Origin: Chryseosolibacter sp040902445
Lineage (GTDB): Bacteria > Bacteroidota > Bacteroidia > Cytophagales > Cyclobacteriaceae
Assembly: GCA_040902445.1 (NCBI GenBank)
Contig: JBBDXJ010000150.1
Location: forward strand, 1-31,495
Reading direction: 5' to 3'
DNA length: 31,495 bases
Numbering within the stretch: the first letter of the stretch is position 1; every line of letters starts with the position of its first letter. The notes under the pieces were generated by a model. That model was not told where the DNA came from and searched no databases. It saw only the letters and a list, made by a program, of their open reading frames with translations. Made by a program: the position numbers and the translations under genes. Positions 17,280 to 24,388 of the stretch are shown here, in pieces.

Positions 17280-17936
17280 ATGCTTAGCTTCACGGAAGAA
17301 AACTATCTAAAGGCCATTTACAGGCTATCTGAAGGGGGCCTGAAAGCTGTTTTGACGAATGAGATTGCGGAGAGCGTGAGTACGAAAGCAGCTTCGGTTA
17401 CTGACATGATCAAAAAACTCTCCAACAAAAACCTCATTTCCTACGAGAAGTACTACGGCGCGCGCATTACGAGGCAGGGCAAATCGCACGCCCTATCCGT
17501 CATCCGCAAACACCGGTTGTGGGAAACTTTCCTGGTAGAGAAGTTAAAGTTTAGCTGGGATGAAGTCCATGACGTGGCAGAGCAGCTAGAACATATACAG
17601 TCTCCCCTTCTGATCGAAAAACTTGATGAGTTCCTGGGATATCCGACCGCGGATCCACACGGGCATCCCATACCGGATAAGGATGGAAAAGTGCAAAGCC
17701 TGAAGTTAATTCCGCTGTCGGATTCAGTGGTAAATAAAAAAGCTGTAGTCAGATCCGTGAAAGACGGGACGCCTTCCTTTCTCCAGTACCTCAGTAAGAT
17801 CGGTATTTACATCGGCGCCAGGATCGCGATCCTTGATAAAATAGAATTCGATAGTTCGCTGGAAATATTGATCGACAACAAAACGCGCATCTTTATTTCC
17901 AGGGATGCCGCGCAGAATCTTCTTATAACAGAGTAA
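17280..17936 (+). CDS. DtxR/MntR-family metal-dependent transcriptional repressor
   Basis: The 218-aa protein has a winged helix (MLSFTEENYLKAIYRL; STKAASVTDMIKKLSNKNLI; YEKYYGARITRQG), the DtxR dimerisation/metal domain (RKHRLWETFLVEKL, EVHDVAEQLEHI) and a C-terminal SH3-like FeoA domain (about 140-218). Metal ligands His78, Glu101, Glu104 and His105 correspond to MntR His77, Glu99, Glu102 and His103, while the N-terminal ligand position seems to be Asn8. ATG 17280 is chosen because it starts exactly at the family N-terminus; an in-frame TTG at 17256 would overlap the promoter. It heads a locus encoding Tro/Mnt-type metal uptake and is expected to repress it when metal is plentiful. Confidence 0.94.
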   Translation: MLSFTEENYLKAIYRLSEGGLKAVLTNEIAESVSTKAASVTDMIKKLSNKNLISYEKYYGARITRQGKSHALSVIRKHRLWETFLVEKLKFSWDEVHDVAEQLEHIQSPLLIEKLDEFLGYPTADPHGHPIPDKDGKVQSLKLIPLSDSVVNKKAVVRSVKDGTPSFLQYLSKIGIYIGARIAILDKIEFDSSLEILIDNKTRIFISRDAAQNLLITE

Positions 17937-17940
17937 GAAC

Positions 17941-18021
17941 AAAAGTTTGAAAAGTTTGAAAAGTTTAAAAAGTATACATAAGTCCCCTTTAGGGGATTTA
18001 GGGGCAGGGGATTTAGGAGCA
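17941..18021 (+). repeat. Composite short tandem repeat at the 5' end of the metal-binding lipoprotein gene
   Basis: Four 9-nt units of AAAAGTTTG type (17941-17976) are followed by a small palindrome CCCCTTTAGGGG (17984-17995) and two 15-nt units GGGGATTTAGGRGCA (17992-18006 and 18007-18021). Both parts resemble intergenic filler repeats, yet here they are in frame with the downstream gene and supply its N-terminal residues. Confidence 0.75.
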
Positions 18022-18936
18022 GGGGCCTTGGTTTTTCTTCTGAGCATTGGGGTGTTGCTGGGGTGTAAGCAACAGGTACCGAATGAGCGCGATCCAGGGG
18101 AAAAGATAAAAATTGTCACTACAACGGGCATGATCCAGAATGCTGTTGAAAATATTGTTGGTGATCATGCCGAAGTAATTGCGCTTATGGGTCCCGGTGT
18201 GGATCCTCACCTGTACAAAGCCACGCATGGCGACCTGGAGAGGTTAACGGAAGCAGATATTATTTTTTACAACGGTCTACACCTCGAAGGCAAAATGGGA
18301 GAAGTATTCGAAAAATTAGGGCGTATCAAACCTGTGATCGCTGTCGCGGATGAGATACCTGAGGACTTACTTAGAAAGGTACCCGGCTTTCAGGGCGCGC
18401 ACGATCCCCATATCTGGTTTGATGTAGAGTTGTGGCAGCATGCAGTTAAATCCGTCGCAACTTATTTGCAGGAATATGATTCAGCTCACCGCCGTGAATA
18501 CAGGGAGCGCAGTGCGAAGTACTTATTACAACTGGATTCGCTTGATAAGGCTGTGCAAAAATCCATACACGAAATTCCCGCGGCACAAAGGGTGCTCATC
18601 ACAGCTCATGATGCCTTTGGATATTTTGGCGATGCGTATGGAATGGAAGTCAGGGGATTGCAGGGAATTTCAACGCTTTCTGAATTCGGGCTTCGCGATG
18701 TTACGGACCTTGTGGATTTTATAATCTCGCGCAAAGTGAAAGCGATCTTTGTGGAGACCTCCGTATCTCAAAAATCCATTGAAGCCGTTGTGGAAGGGTG
18801 CCGGGAAAGGAAATGGAATGTAAGGATCGGCGGAAGACTATACTCCGACGCAATGGGGCCTGCTGGAACAAAAGAAGGAACTTATATCGGGATGGTCAGC
18901 GCAAATGTGAAGACCATTGTCGGTGCTTTAAAATAA
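17947..18936 (+). CDS. TroA/ZnuA-like metal-binding lipoprotein of an ABC importer
   Basis: From the TTG at 17947 the frame has 329 aa. The hydrophobic segment LVFLLSIGVLLGC carries a lipobox with Cys40. The cluster A-I solute-binding fold follows, with ligands His88 (GVDPHLYK), His155 (AHDPHIWFD), His221 (TAHDAFGYF) and Asp301 (LYSDAMG). This His-His-His-Asp set is like TroA (zinc/manganese), whereas PsaA/MntC types have Glu in the third place. There is no ATG before residue 62, which is already inside the domain. The start must therefore be a TTG or GTG, and the first 25 residues are encoded by a tandem repeat, so the native start may have been lost. It lies 10 nt after the DtxR gene; the ATPase and permease genes follow 3-5 kb later. 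Confidence 0.9.
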   Translation: MKSLKSLKSIHKSPLGDLGAGDLGAGALVFLLSIGVLLGCKQQVPNERDPGEKIKIVTTTGMIQNAVENIVGDHAEVIALMGPGVDPHLYKATHGDLERLTEADIIFYNGLHLEGKMGEVFEKLGRIKPVIAVADEIPEDLLRKVPGFQGAHDPHIWFDVELWQHAVKSVATYLQEYDSAHRREYRERSAKYLLQLDSLDKAVQKSIHEIPAAQRVLITAHDAFGYFGDAYGMEVRGLQGISTLSEFGLRDVTDLVDFIISRKVKAIFVETSVSQKSIEAVVEGCRERKWNVRIGGRLYSDAMGPAGTKEGTYIGMVSANVKTIVGALK

Positions 18937-18949
18937 TATTAAGAGTAAC

Positions 18950-20146
18950 ATGAAAAAGGTAATCGTATTTTCCACGATCATTCTGCTCCAGGCTTTTATC
19001 TGGGCTTGTGATTCGTTTGAACCAAGAGCCAAAACGGATGCGGATCTTTTGGATGGTCCTGTGGAAGGATTAAGTGAGTCCGAAAATTTAAGGTTTCTTC
19101 GGGGAGACATTGCTTTTAATGATGAGATCTTCACTCCGGCAAGCGGGCTGGGACCGCTGTTCGTAGCAAATTCCTGTGGAAGCTGCCATCCAGGTGATGG
19201 CAAGGGTCATCCTTTTACTACTCTTACGAGGTTTGGCCAATACGATGAAACAGGAAACCAGTACAAACATCTTGGCGGACCTCAACTTCAAAATCGCGCT
19301 ATACCGGGCTTCCTTCCGGAACAGCTCCCGCCCGGCGTTGGTTTTTCCAAATTAACCCCGCCGGCGATCACTGGACTTGGTTTTCTCGATGCGGTGAGCG
19401 ATGAAGATATACTCGCGTGGGCTGACCCGGATGATATCGATGGCGACGGGATCAGCGGAGTTGCAAACTGGGTCCAGATGAAAGACTATGTGATCGAGCG
19501 CCCCGGCTATATTGAACAAAACGGAAGATACGTCGGGCGTTTTGGCAAAAAGGGGGGCGCCTATGATCTGCATCAGCAAACAGCCTCTGCTTACAACGAA
19601 GATATTGGAATCACATCCACCTATGAACCGTTTGATACGCATTCCGGATTTGCTATTGATCCCGAAGTTTCGGATCAAACAATTCAAAACGTTGTATTTT
19701 ATTTAAAAACACTTAAAGCACCGGTTCCGCGGAATTCCAAGAGCACAGAAATAATTTCAGGCTCACAATTATTCAATGCCATAGGCTGTGCAAAATGCCA
19801 CAGGCCGCAACTGACCACGGGCTCATCATCAATTTCCGCCCTGGAGAACAAAACTTTCTATCCCTATACAGATCTATTGTTGCATGACATGGGTCCCAGC
19901 CTGGATGATGGTTACACAGAAGGTTCAGCAAAGACATCTGAATGGCGCACGCCCGCTTTATGGGGCCTTGGTCTTTCAAAATTTTCCCAGGGAGGAGAAT
20001 ATTTTCTTCTTCATGACGGACGGGCGCGAACTATTAACGACGCCATTATTCTTCATGGCGGTGAAGCAGAGATCAGTAAGAATAATTATCAGGAACTGGC
20101 AGAAACTGAAAAGAGAGACCTTATCAGGTTTCTCGAAGGCCTTTAA
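18950..20146 (+). CDS. Di-heme oxidoreductase (DUF1111/DHOR family) lipoprotein
   Basis: The 398-aa protein has a signal and lipobox IWAC (Cys20), so it is a periplasm-facing lipoprotein. Two c-type heme sites are present, CGSCH at 76-80 and CAKCH at 280-284. Family blocks include GGPQLQNRAIPGFLPEQ, LTPPAITGLGFLDAVSD, DPDDIDGDGISG and the C-terminal WRTPALWGLGLSKF with FLLHDGRARTINDAIILHGGEA. The family is distantly related to MauG and bacterial cytochrome c peroxidases and is often called a putative thiol oxidoreductase. It lies 13 nt after the metal-binding lipoprotein and 2 nt before a Rieske protein, so it is clearly part of the metal-uptake operon. I infer a redox step on metal or its ligand, or peroxide defence linked to metal uptake. 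Confidence 0.9.
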   Translation: MKKVIVFSTIILLQAFIWACDSFEPRAKTDADLLDGPVEGLSESENLRFLRGDIAFNDEIFTPASGLGPLFVANSCGSCHPGDGKGHPFTTLTRFGQYDETGNQYKHLGGPQLQNRAIPGFLPEQLPPGVGFSKLTPPAITGLGFLDAVSDEDILAWADPDDIDGDGISGVANWVQMKDYVIERPGYIEQNGRYVGRFGKKGGAYDLHQQTASAYNEDIGITSTYEPFDTHSGFAIDPEVSDQTIQNVVFYLKTLKAPVPRNSKSTEIISGSQLFNAIGCAKCHRPQLTTGSSSISALENKTFYPYTDLLLHDMGPSLDDGYTEGSAKTSEWRTPALWGLGLSKFSQGGEYFLLHDGRARTINDAIILHGGEAEISKNNYQELAETEKRDLIRFLEGL

Positions 20147-20148
20147 AC

Positions 20149-20589
20149 ATGCAAAGGAGAACTTTTACAAAAACTTGTATGCTTTGCGTCAGCGGCGCGC
20201 TGATGCCTCCCCTTTTAACAGGCTGTCAATCGACTTATTACACTCAGGGGAGTCTGGCGCCCAACGGTATCTCTGTGCTGAAATCAGAGTTCAGGTATTT
20301 AAAAAAAGACCAGGAGATGATCAGGCAATTTATCGTCGTAAGAAATGAAAGCCTGACCTTCCCTCTTTACCTCTACCGTTTCTCAGACAATGAATATTCT
20401 GCATTGCTGATGAAATGCACGCATAAGGGAGCTGAGCTAAATGCATCCGGTGACCACCTCCATTGCCCGAGCCATGGCAGTGAATTTGACAACAGGGGAA
20501 CTTTGTCTCAGGGACCCGCTGAAAAGGATCTGCGTTCCTTTAAGGTACTTACAGATAACGAGAAAATATTTATTGACTTACGGTCATGA
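20149..20589 (+). CDS. Tat/lipoprotein Rieske [2Fe-2S] protein
   Basis: This is a 146-aa protein. The leader MQRRTFTK (Arg3-Arg4) leads to a lipobox LTGC with Cys26, so it appears to be a Tat-exported lipoprotein. The Rieske cluster motifs are CTHKGAE (Cys90, His92) and CPSHGSEFD (Cys106, His109), giving the standard two-Cys, two-His ligation; the disulfide cysteines of bc1-type Rieske proteins are not present. It is small and has no membrane helix besides the leader, so it is not a bc1 subunit. Its ATG is 2 nt after the di-heme gene and its stop overlaps the porin ATG (ATGA), so the three are translationally coupled. It likely exchanges electrons with the di-heme protein. Confidence 0.92.
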   Translation: MQRRTFTKTCMLCVSGALMPPLLTGCQSTYYTQGSLAPNGISVLKSEFRYLKKDQEMIRQFIVVRNESLTFPLYLYRFSDNEYSALLMKCTHKGAELNASGDHLHCPSHGSEFDNRGTLSQGPAEKDLRSFKVLTDNEKIFIDLRS

Positions 20590-21818
20590 AAAATTATACT
20601 ACCTCCATCATTATACTTTTTATTACTATCAGCAATTTATCGATTGCACAAATCGACAGCACTTTGTTGCGAAGAACGGATAAGGACACTACAAAGATCC
20701 TGATGAATATGGACGCGGTCTACAACCGTCCATTTCTATCGATGGAAAAATTGCCAGTGGCTGTTGGAGGTTATGTGGAAGCAAACTGGCAGCACATGGG
20801 TACAGATGGAATAACCGAAGGCCACCAATTCCAGATGCGAAGGCTGACATTATTTATAGCTTCAGGTATTTCCAAACGTATCAAATTCTTATCCGAAATA
20901 GAGTTTGAAGATGGAACGAAAGAGATCAACATCGAATTTGCATCGGTGGATTTCGAATTTCATCCGCTTTTCAATCTGCGCGGTGGAATTATCATGAATC
21001 CCATAGGATCATTTAATCAAAATCATGATGGGCCGAAATGGGAGTTCATCGACAGACCGGTTTCGGCAACGCAGTTACTTCCTGCAACCTGGAGCAATGT
21101 CGGCTTTGGCATTTATGGAAAACTGTTTAAGAACAATTGGGTCTATGCCTATGAAGCATACCTCTCCAATGGGTTCGATGATCAGATCATTTTGAATCCA
21201 GAGAACAAAACATTTCTCCCGGCTTCGAAGGCAAATGCGGAGAGGTTTGAAGAAAGTTTTAACGGAGTACCGCTGCTTACTGCTAAGCTGGCATTGAGGG
21301 AAAAGAACCTTGGAGAGTTAGGAGTCTCTTACATGGGAGGCGTTTATAATAAATTTCAGGAGGATGGCCTTGTGCTGGATAAAAAAAGAAGACTCGATGT
21401 TTTTGCCCTGGATTTTAATACAACCCTTCCGGTCGTCAAATCATGGATCAACGCCGAGTGGGCATGGGTATTTGTCGATGTACCGGATACTTACAGCCAG
21501 CAATACGCACGAAAACAAACAGGCGGGTTTATAGATATCGTTCAACCAATATTCAGAAAAAATCTTTTTGGATTTGAAAGATCCGTTATCAATGCCGCTA
21601 TTCGAATTGAGTACGTCGATTGGAATATTGGAACATTTAATGAGACCGGAACCAACATTCACGAGGACTTTGTATCAGTTGTACCCGGTATCAGCTGGCG
21701 GCCCACTTCGCAAACGGTGGTAAGACTTAATTACAGGTATAACTGGCAAACGGATATTTTAGGAAACCGTCCGTCAAAAACGGCTGGCTTCCAATTCGGA
21801 TTCTCATCCTATTTTTAA
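20586..21818 (+). CDS. Outer-membrane porin-like beta-barrel (phosphate-selective porin O/P-like)
   Basis: The 410-aa protein has a Sec signal (MKNYTTSIIILFITISNLSIAQ) and many alternating amphipathic strands: VGGYVEANWQHMGTDG, FQMRRLTLFIASGISKRIKF, FEFHPLFNLRGGIIMNPIGS, VRLNYRYNWQTDILGNRP. It ends FQFGFSSYF with the terminal Phe of outer-membrane barrels. The pattern resembles the OprO/OprP-like porins of Bacteroidota, though no specificity residues can be named. Its ATG overlaps the stop of the Rieske gene. Being embedded in a metal-uptake operon, it may let metal ions or chelates cross the outer membrane, or house the di-heme/Rieske pair. Function inferred from position. Confidence 0.85.
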   Translation: MKNYTTSIIILFITISNLSIAQIDSTLLRRTDKDTTKILMNMDAVYNRPFLSMEKLPVAVGGYVEANWQHMGTDGITEGHQFQMRRLTLFIASGISKRIKFLSEIEFEDGTKEINIEFASVDFEFHPLFNLRGGIIMNPIGSFNQNHDGPKWEFIDRPVSATQLLPATWSNVGFGIYGKLFKNNWVYAYEAYLSNGFDDQIILNPENKTFLPASKANAERFEESFNGVPLLTAKLALREKNLGELGVSYMGGVYNKFQEDGLVLDKKRRLDVFALDFNTTLPVVKSWINAEWAWVFVDVPDTYSQQYARKQTGGFIDIVQPIFRKNLFGFERSVINAAIRIEYVDWNIGTFNETGTNIHEDFVSVVPGISWRPTSQTVVRLNYRYNWQTDILGNRPSKTAGFQFGFSSYF

Positions 21819-21879
21819 ATGGGGTTGTTTGATTTAATTAAACATCTTTGAAAGGAATTCAGTATTGAACAAAGAGATT

Positions 21880-22674
21880 ATGAAAAGAGAAATATCCATT
21901 CATCCTGCGCTGGAGATTCACGATCTGACGGTTGCTTTCGACCGGAAGCCTGTGTTGTGGAATATTGATTTAACAATCCCCCAGGGAAAACTGATCGGAA
22001 TAATTGGCCCGAATGGCGCAGGTAAATCGACGCTGATAAAAGCTGTGATGGGTATCCTGCCGCTAAGCAGCGGATACGCAAAACTTTTCGACCATGACAT
22101 TGAAGAAGTGCGACACAAGATCAGTTACGTTCCCCAGCGCGAGTCCGTGGATTGGGATTTTCCCGCTTCGGTGCTGGATGTAGTGTTGATGGGCCGTTAC
22201 GCCAAACTCGGGTTGTTCAAAAGGCCGCGCAGAGCCGACCGCGATGTTGCAATGGATTGTCTCAAGAAAGTTGGCATGGAAGCATATGCTCACAGGCAGA
22301 TCTCACAACTTTCCGGCGGTCAGCAGCAGCGCACATTTCTCGCCCGCGCCCTTGCCCAGCAGGCCGACATCTATTTTATGGACGAGCCTTTTTCGGGTGT
22401 GGATGCCGCTACGGAAAAAACAATTATCAATCTGTTGCGCACAATGACTCATACGGAAAAAACCGTGATCGTCGTGCACCACGATCTCCACTCAGTTTCA
22501 CAATATTTTGACTGGGTAATCATGTTGAATACAAGGCTAGTGGCATATGGGCCGACGGCAACAACATTCACCCAAAAGAATCTGCATGACACCTATGGAG
22601 GAAAACTTACCATCCTTGCAGATGTTGCGGATTTGATCAGGAGGGAGAGTTTTCCGAGCAGGGAGGCGAAGTAG
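21880..22674 (+). CDS. Metal ABC transporter ATP-binding protein (TroB/MntB/ZnuC-like)
   Basis: The 264-aa ATPase has Walker A GPNGAGKS (43-50), Q-loop YVPQRESVDWDFPASVLD (typical of the manganese/zinc subfamily), signature LSGGQQQR (144-151), Walker B IYFMDEP (164-170) and H-loop VIVVHHDL. ATG 21880 is preferred over an in-frame TTG at 21865 because AAAGAG just upstream resembles a weak ribosome-binding site. It starts 61 nt after the porin stop and energises import through the two permeases at 22997 and 24389. A repeat-filled gap of 322 nt separates it from the first permease, which is unusual within such an operon. Confidence 0.95.
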   Translation: MKREISIHPALEIHDLTVAFDRKPVLWNIDLTIPQGKLIGIIGPNGAGKSTLIKAVMGILPLSSGYAKLFDHDIEEVRHKISYVPQRESVDWDFPASVLDVVLMGRYAKLGLFKRPRRADRDVAMDCLKKVGMEAYAHRQISQLSGGQQQRTFLARALAQQADIYFMDEPFSGVDAATEKTIINLLRTMTHTEKTVIVVHHDLHSVSQYFDWVIMLNTRLVAYGPTATTFTQKNLHDTYGGKLTILADVADLIRRESFPSREAK

Positions 22675-22675
22675 T

Positions 22676-22927
22676 TGCCGGGTGCCAGTTGCCGGTTTCC
22701 AGTTGCCGGTTGCCGGGTGCCGGGTAGGTTGGGTTATGATTTGGGTTCTTGTCCGGGTTCAAAGTTGAATGTTCAAGGTTTAAGGTTTAAAGTTGTGCTG
22801 CTCAACGATTGTGCTCAATGGGTTGCCAGTTGCCGGGTGCCGGGTAGGTAGGGTTATGATTTGGGTTCTTGTTCCAGGTTCAAAGTTTAAGGCTTAAAGT
22901 TATGCTGCTCAATTATTGTGCTCAATG
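22676..22927 (+). repeat. Tandem duplication of a 106-120-bp unit with embedded TTGCCGG repeats
   Basis: TTGCCGGGTGCCGGGTAGG occurs at 22710-22728 and again at 22830-22848, an offset of 120 nt. Each is followed by GTTATGATTTGGGTTCTTG, by GTTCAAAG/TTTAAAG runs and by GTGCTCAATG. The second copy lacks about 12 nt of the first. The 5' part (22676-22720) is a run of GTTGCCGG/GTTGCCAG units. A short decayed piece (TGCCGGTTGCC) also follows the second permease at about 25325. No gene lies in this stretch; together with 22951-22985 it fills the gap between ATPase and permease. Confidence 0.88.
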
Positions 22928-22950
22928 TAAAGGAAGGAGGCGTGGCGACA

Positions 22951-22985
22951 TCCCTTATTTCCTTATTTCCCTTATTTCCCTTATA
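22951..22985 (+). repeat. Short tandem repeat of CCCTTATTT units before the permease-regulator gene
   Basis: Four units of CCTTATTT/CCCTTATTT type run from 22951 to 22985 and end 12 nt before the ATG at 22997. Unit length alternates between 8 and 9-10 nt. Copy-number change would alter the spacing of any promoter or translation signal for this gene. Confidence 0.75.
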
Positions 22986-22996
22986 CCTTTTAACCC

Positions 22997-24289
22997 ATGA
23001 ATTCACTCGTTGATTTTTTCTCGTTTCAGGATCCGAACATCCGGTACGTTGTGATCGGATCGATCCTGCTAACGGCGAGTTCGGCGATCGTGGGGTCGTT
23101 TACATTTTTAAATAAGCGGTCGCTTGTTGGCGATGCCATTGCGCATGCCGTATTGCCTGGAATTTGCCTTGGTTTTATTTTATCGGGTACAAAAAATCCG
23201 GTATTCCTCATCGGAGGCGCTTTCATCACGGGCTGGATCTCACTCGTGCTGGTTGATTTTATTACTACGCGCACTCGCATTAAAGAAGACACAGCCATCG
23301 GGTTGATCCTGTCAGTTTTTTTTGGATTTGGAATTGTATTGCTGACCGTGATACAAAAATCAGGTAACGCCGCCCAATCGGGACTCGACCATTTCCTTTT
23401 TGGAAAAGCCGCAGCGCTCGTTGGCGAGGACCTTTATACGTTTGCAGCAGTGGCAATTATTTTATTGATCGCAGTCTTCCTGTTATTCAAAGAGTTTGCC
23501 CTATTGGCTTTCGATAAAGATTTCGCCAGGGCCATTGGTTTGCCCGTAAGAAGAATTGAACTAGTCCTAACTTCACTCATCGTTCTGGCGGTCGTCATCG
23601 GCATTCAGGCGGTGGGCGTGGTGCTGATGGCTGCGATTCTCATCACCCCTGCGGCCGCCGCAAGGTTCTGGACCGACAAGATCAAGGTAATGTTTTTACT
23701 GGCGAGTATTTTTGGCGCGCTAAGCGGACTGGCGGGCGCGTACATTTCATATGTCGCACCCGCCATGCCCACAGGGCCGTGGATCGTGATCGTGATCTCC
23801 GTGATTGCATTTGTTTCCTTTTTTCTTGCACCCAAGCGAGGTGTCATCAGCCGCGTTCTGAAACAAAACACCATACGCAAAACTATAAATGACGAAAACG
23901 TATTGAAGGCGCTTTATCAACTGGGAGAAGAGAGCAAAAATTTCTTTATTCAAAGATCAGTCGATGAAATTATCAGGAGAAGGAAATTTGAGAGGGAAAA
24001 TCTAATTGCAGTACTGAAAAGGTTGCGCAATCAGGGGTACCTGGAACAAACCCGAAACGTATGGGGACTGAATGAAGCTGGTAAAGGCCGGGCACAAAGA
24101 GTGGTCAAGATACACCGGTTATGGGAATTGTACCTCACCACGCAATTGCATATTGCGCCTGACCACGTTCACGATGATGCCGACACGATAGAACACTTGC
24201 TGACGCCGGAACTGGAAGCGGAGCTTGAAAGAGTTTTGAATTATCCGAAAACGGATCCGCATAAATCGGAAATTCCCTATCGGGAATAG
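22997..24289 (+). CDS. Metal ABC permease fused to C-terminal DtxR-like regulator (YtgCR-like)
   Basis: The protein has 430 aa. Residues 1-285 form an ABC-3 family permease with about eight or nine membrane segments and family blocks KRSLVGDAIAHAVLPGI and GVVLMAAILITPAAAARFW. Residues 290-430 align end to end with the first two domains of the DtxR protein at 17280. The winged helix (ENVLKALYQLGEE; ERENLIAVLKRLRNQGYL; WGLNEAGKGRAQRV) is followed by the metal/dimer domain (KIHRLWELYLTTQLHI, VHDDADTIEHLL, LNYPKTDPHKSEIP). His373, Asp396, Glu399 and His400 match the ligands His78, Glu101, Glu104 and His105 there. The FeoA domain is absent. Chlamydial YtgCR has the same order and releases its regulator by cleavage. 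The stop codon is formed within a palindromic repeat. Confidence 0.93.
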   Translation: MNSLVDFFSFQDPNIRYVVIGSILLTASSAIVGSFTFLNKRSLVGDAIAHAVLPGICLGFILSGTKNPVFLIGGAFITGWISLVLVDFITTRTRIKEDTAIGLILSVFFGFGIVLLTVIQKSGNAAQSGLDHFLFGKAAALVGEDLYTFAAVAIILLIAVFLLFKEFALLAFDKDFARAIGLPVRRIELVLTSLIVLAVVIGIQAVGVVLMAAILITPAAAARFWTDKIKVMFLLASIFGALSGLAGAYISYVAPAMPTGPWIVIVISVIAFVSFFLAPKRGVISRVLKQNTIRKTINDENVLKALYQLGEESKNFFIQRSVDEIIRRRKFERENLIAVLKRLRNQGYLEQTRNVWGLNEAGKGRAQRVVKIHRLWELYLTTQLHIAPDHVHDDADTIEHLLTPELEAELERVLNYPKTDPHKSEIPYRE

Positions 24290-24340
24290 GACGCATAATT
24301 ATGCGTCCCTACCACCCGGCCGCACATGCCGCCCATGGGT
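24289..24340 (-). repeat. REP-like palindrome copy overlapping the permease-regulator stop codon
   Basis: The perfect 20-bp core GGACGCATAATTATGCGTCC (24289-24308) is identical to the centre of the palindrome at 14475-14506. The right side continues CTACCACCCGGCCGCACATG, shared with that copy and, in reverse orientation, with the decayed copy at 9163-9230. The left arm is shortened and merges with the end of the upstream coding sequence. Confidence 0.88.
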
Positions 24341-24388
24341 GCCCTTCAAAAAGCGAAAATTGTTAAACAGAATTAATACCGAAAAATA

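Noticed and set aside
22676..22985. Possible CRISPR-like array
   Set aside because: Only two long copies with near-identical interiors rather than short repeats with unique spacers; no cas genes nearby. It is a tandem duplication.
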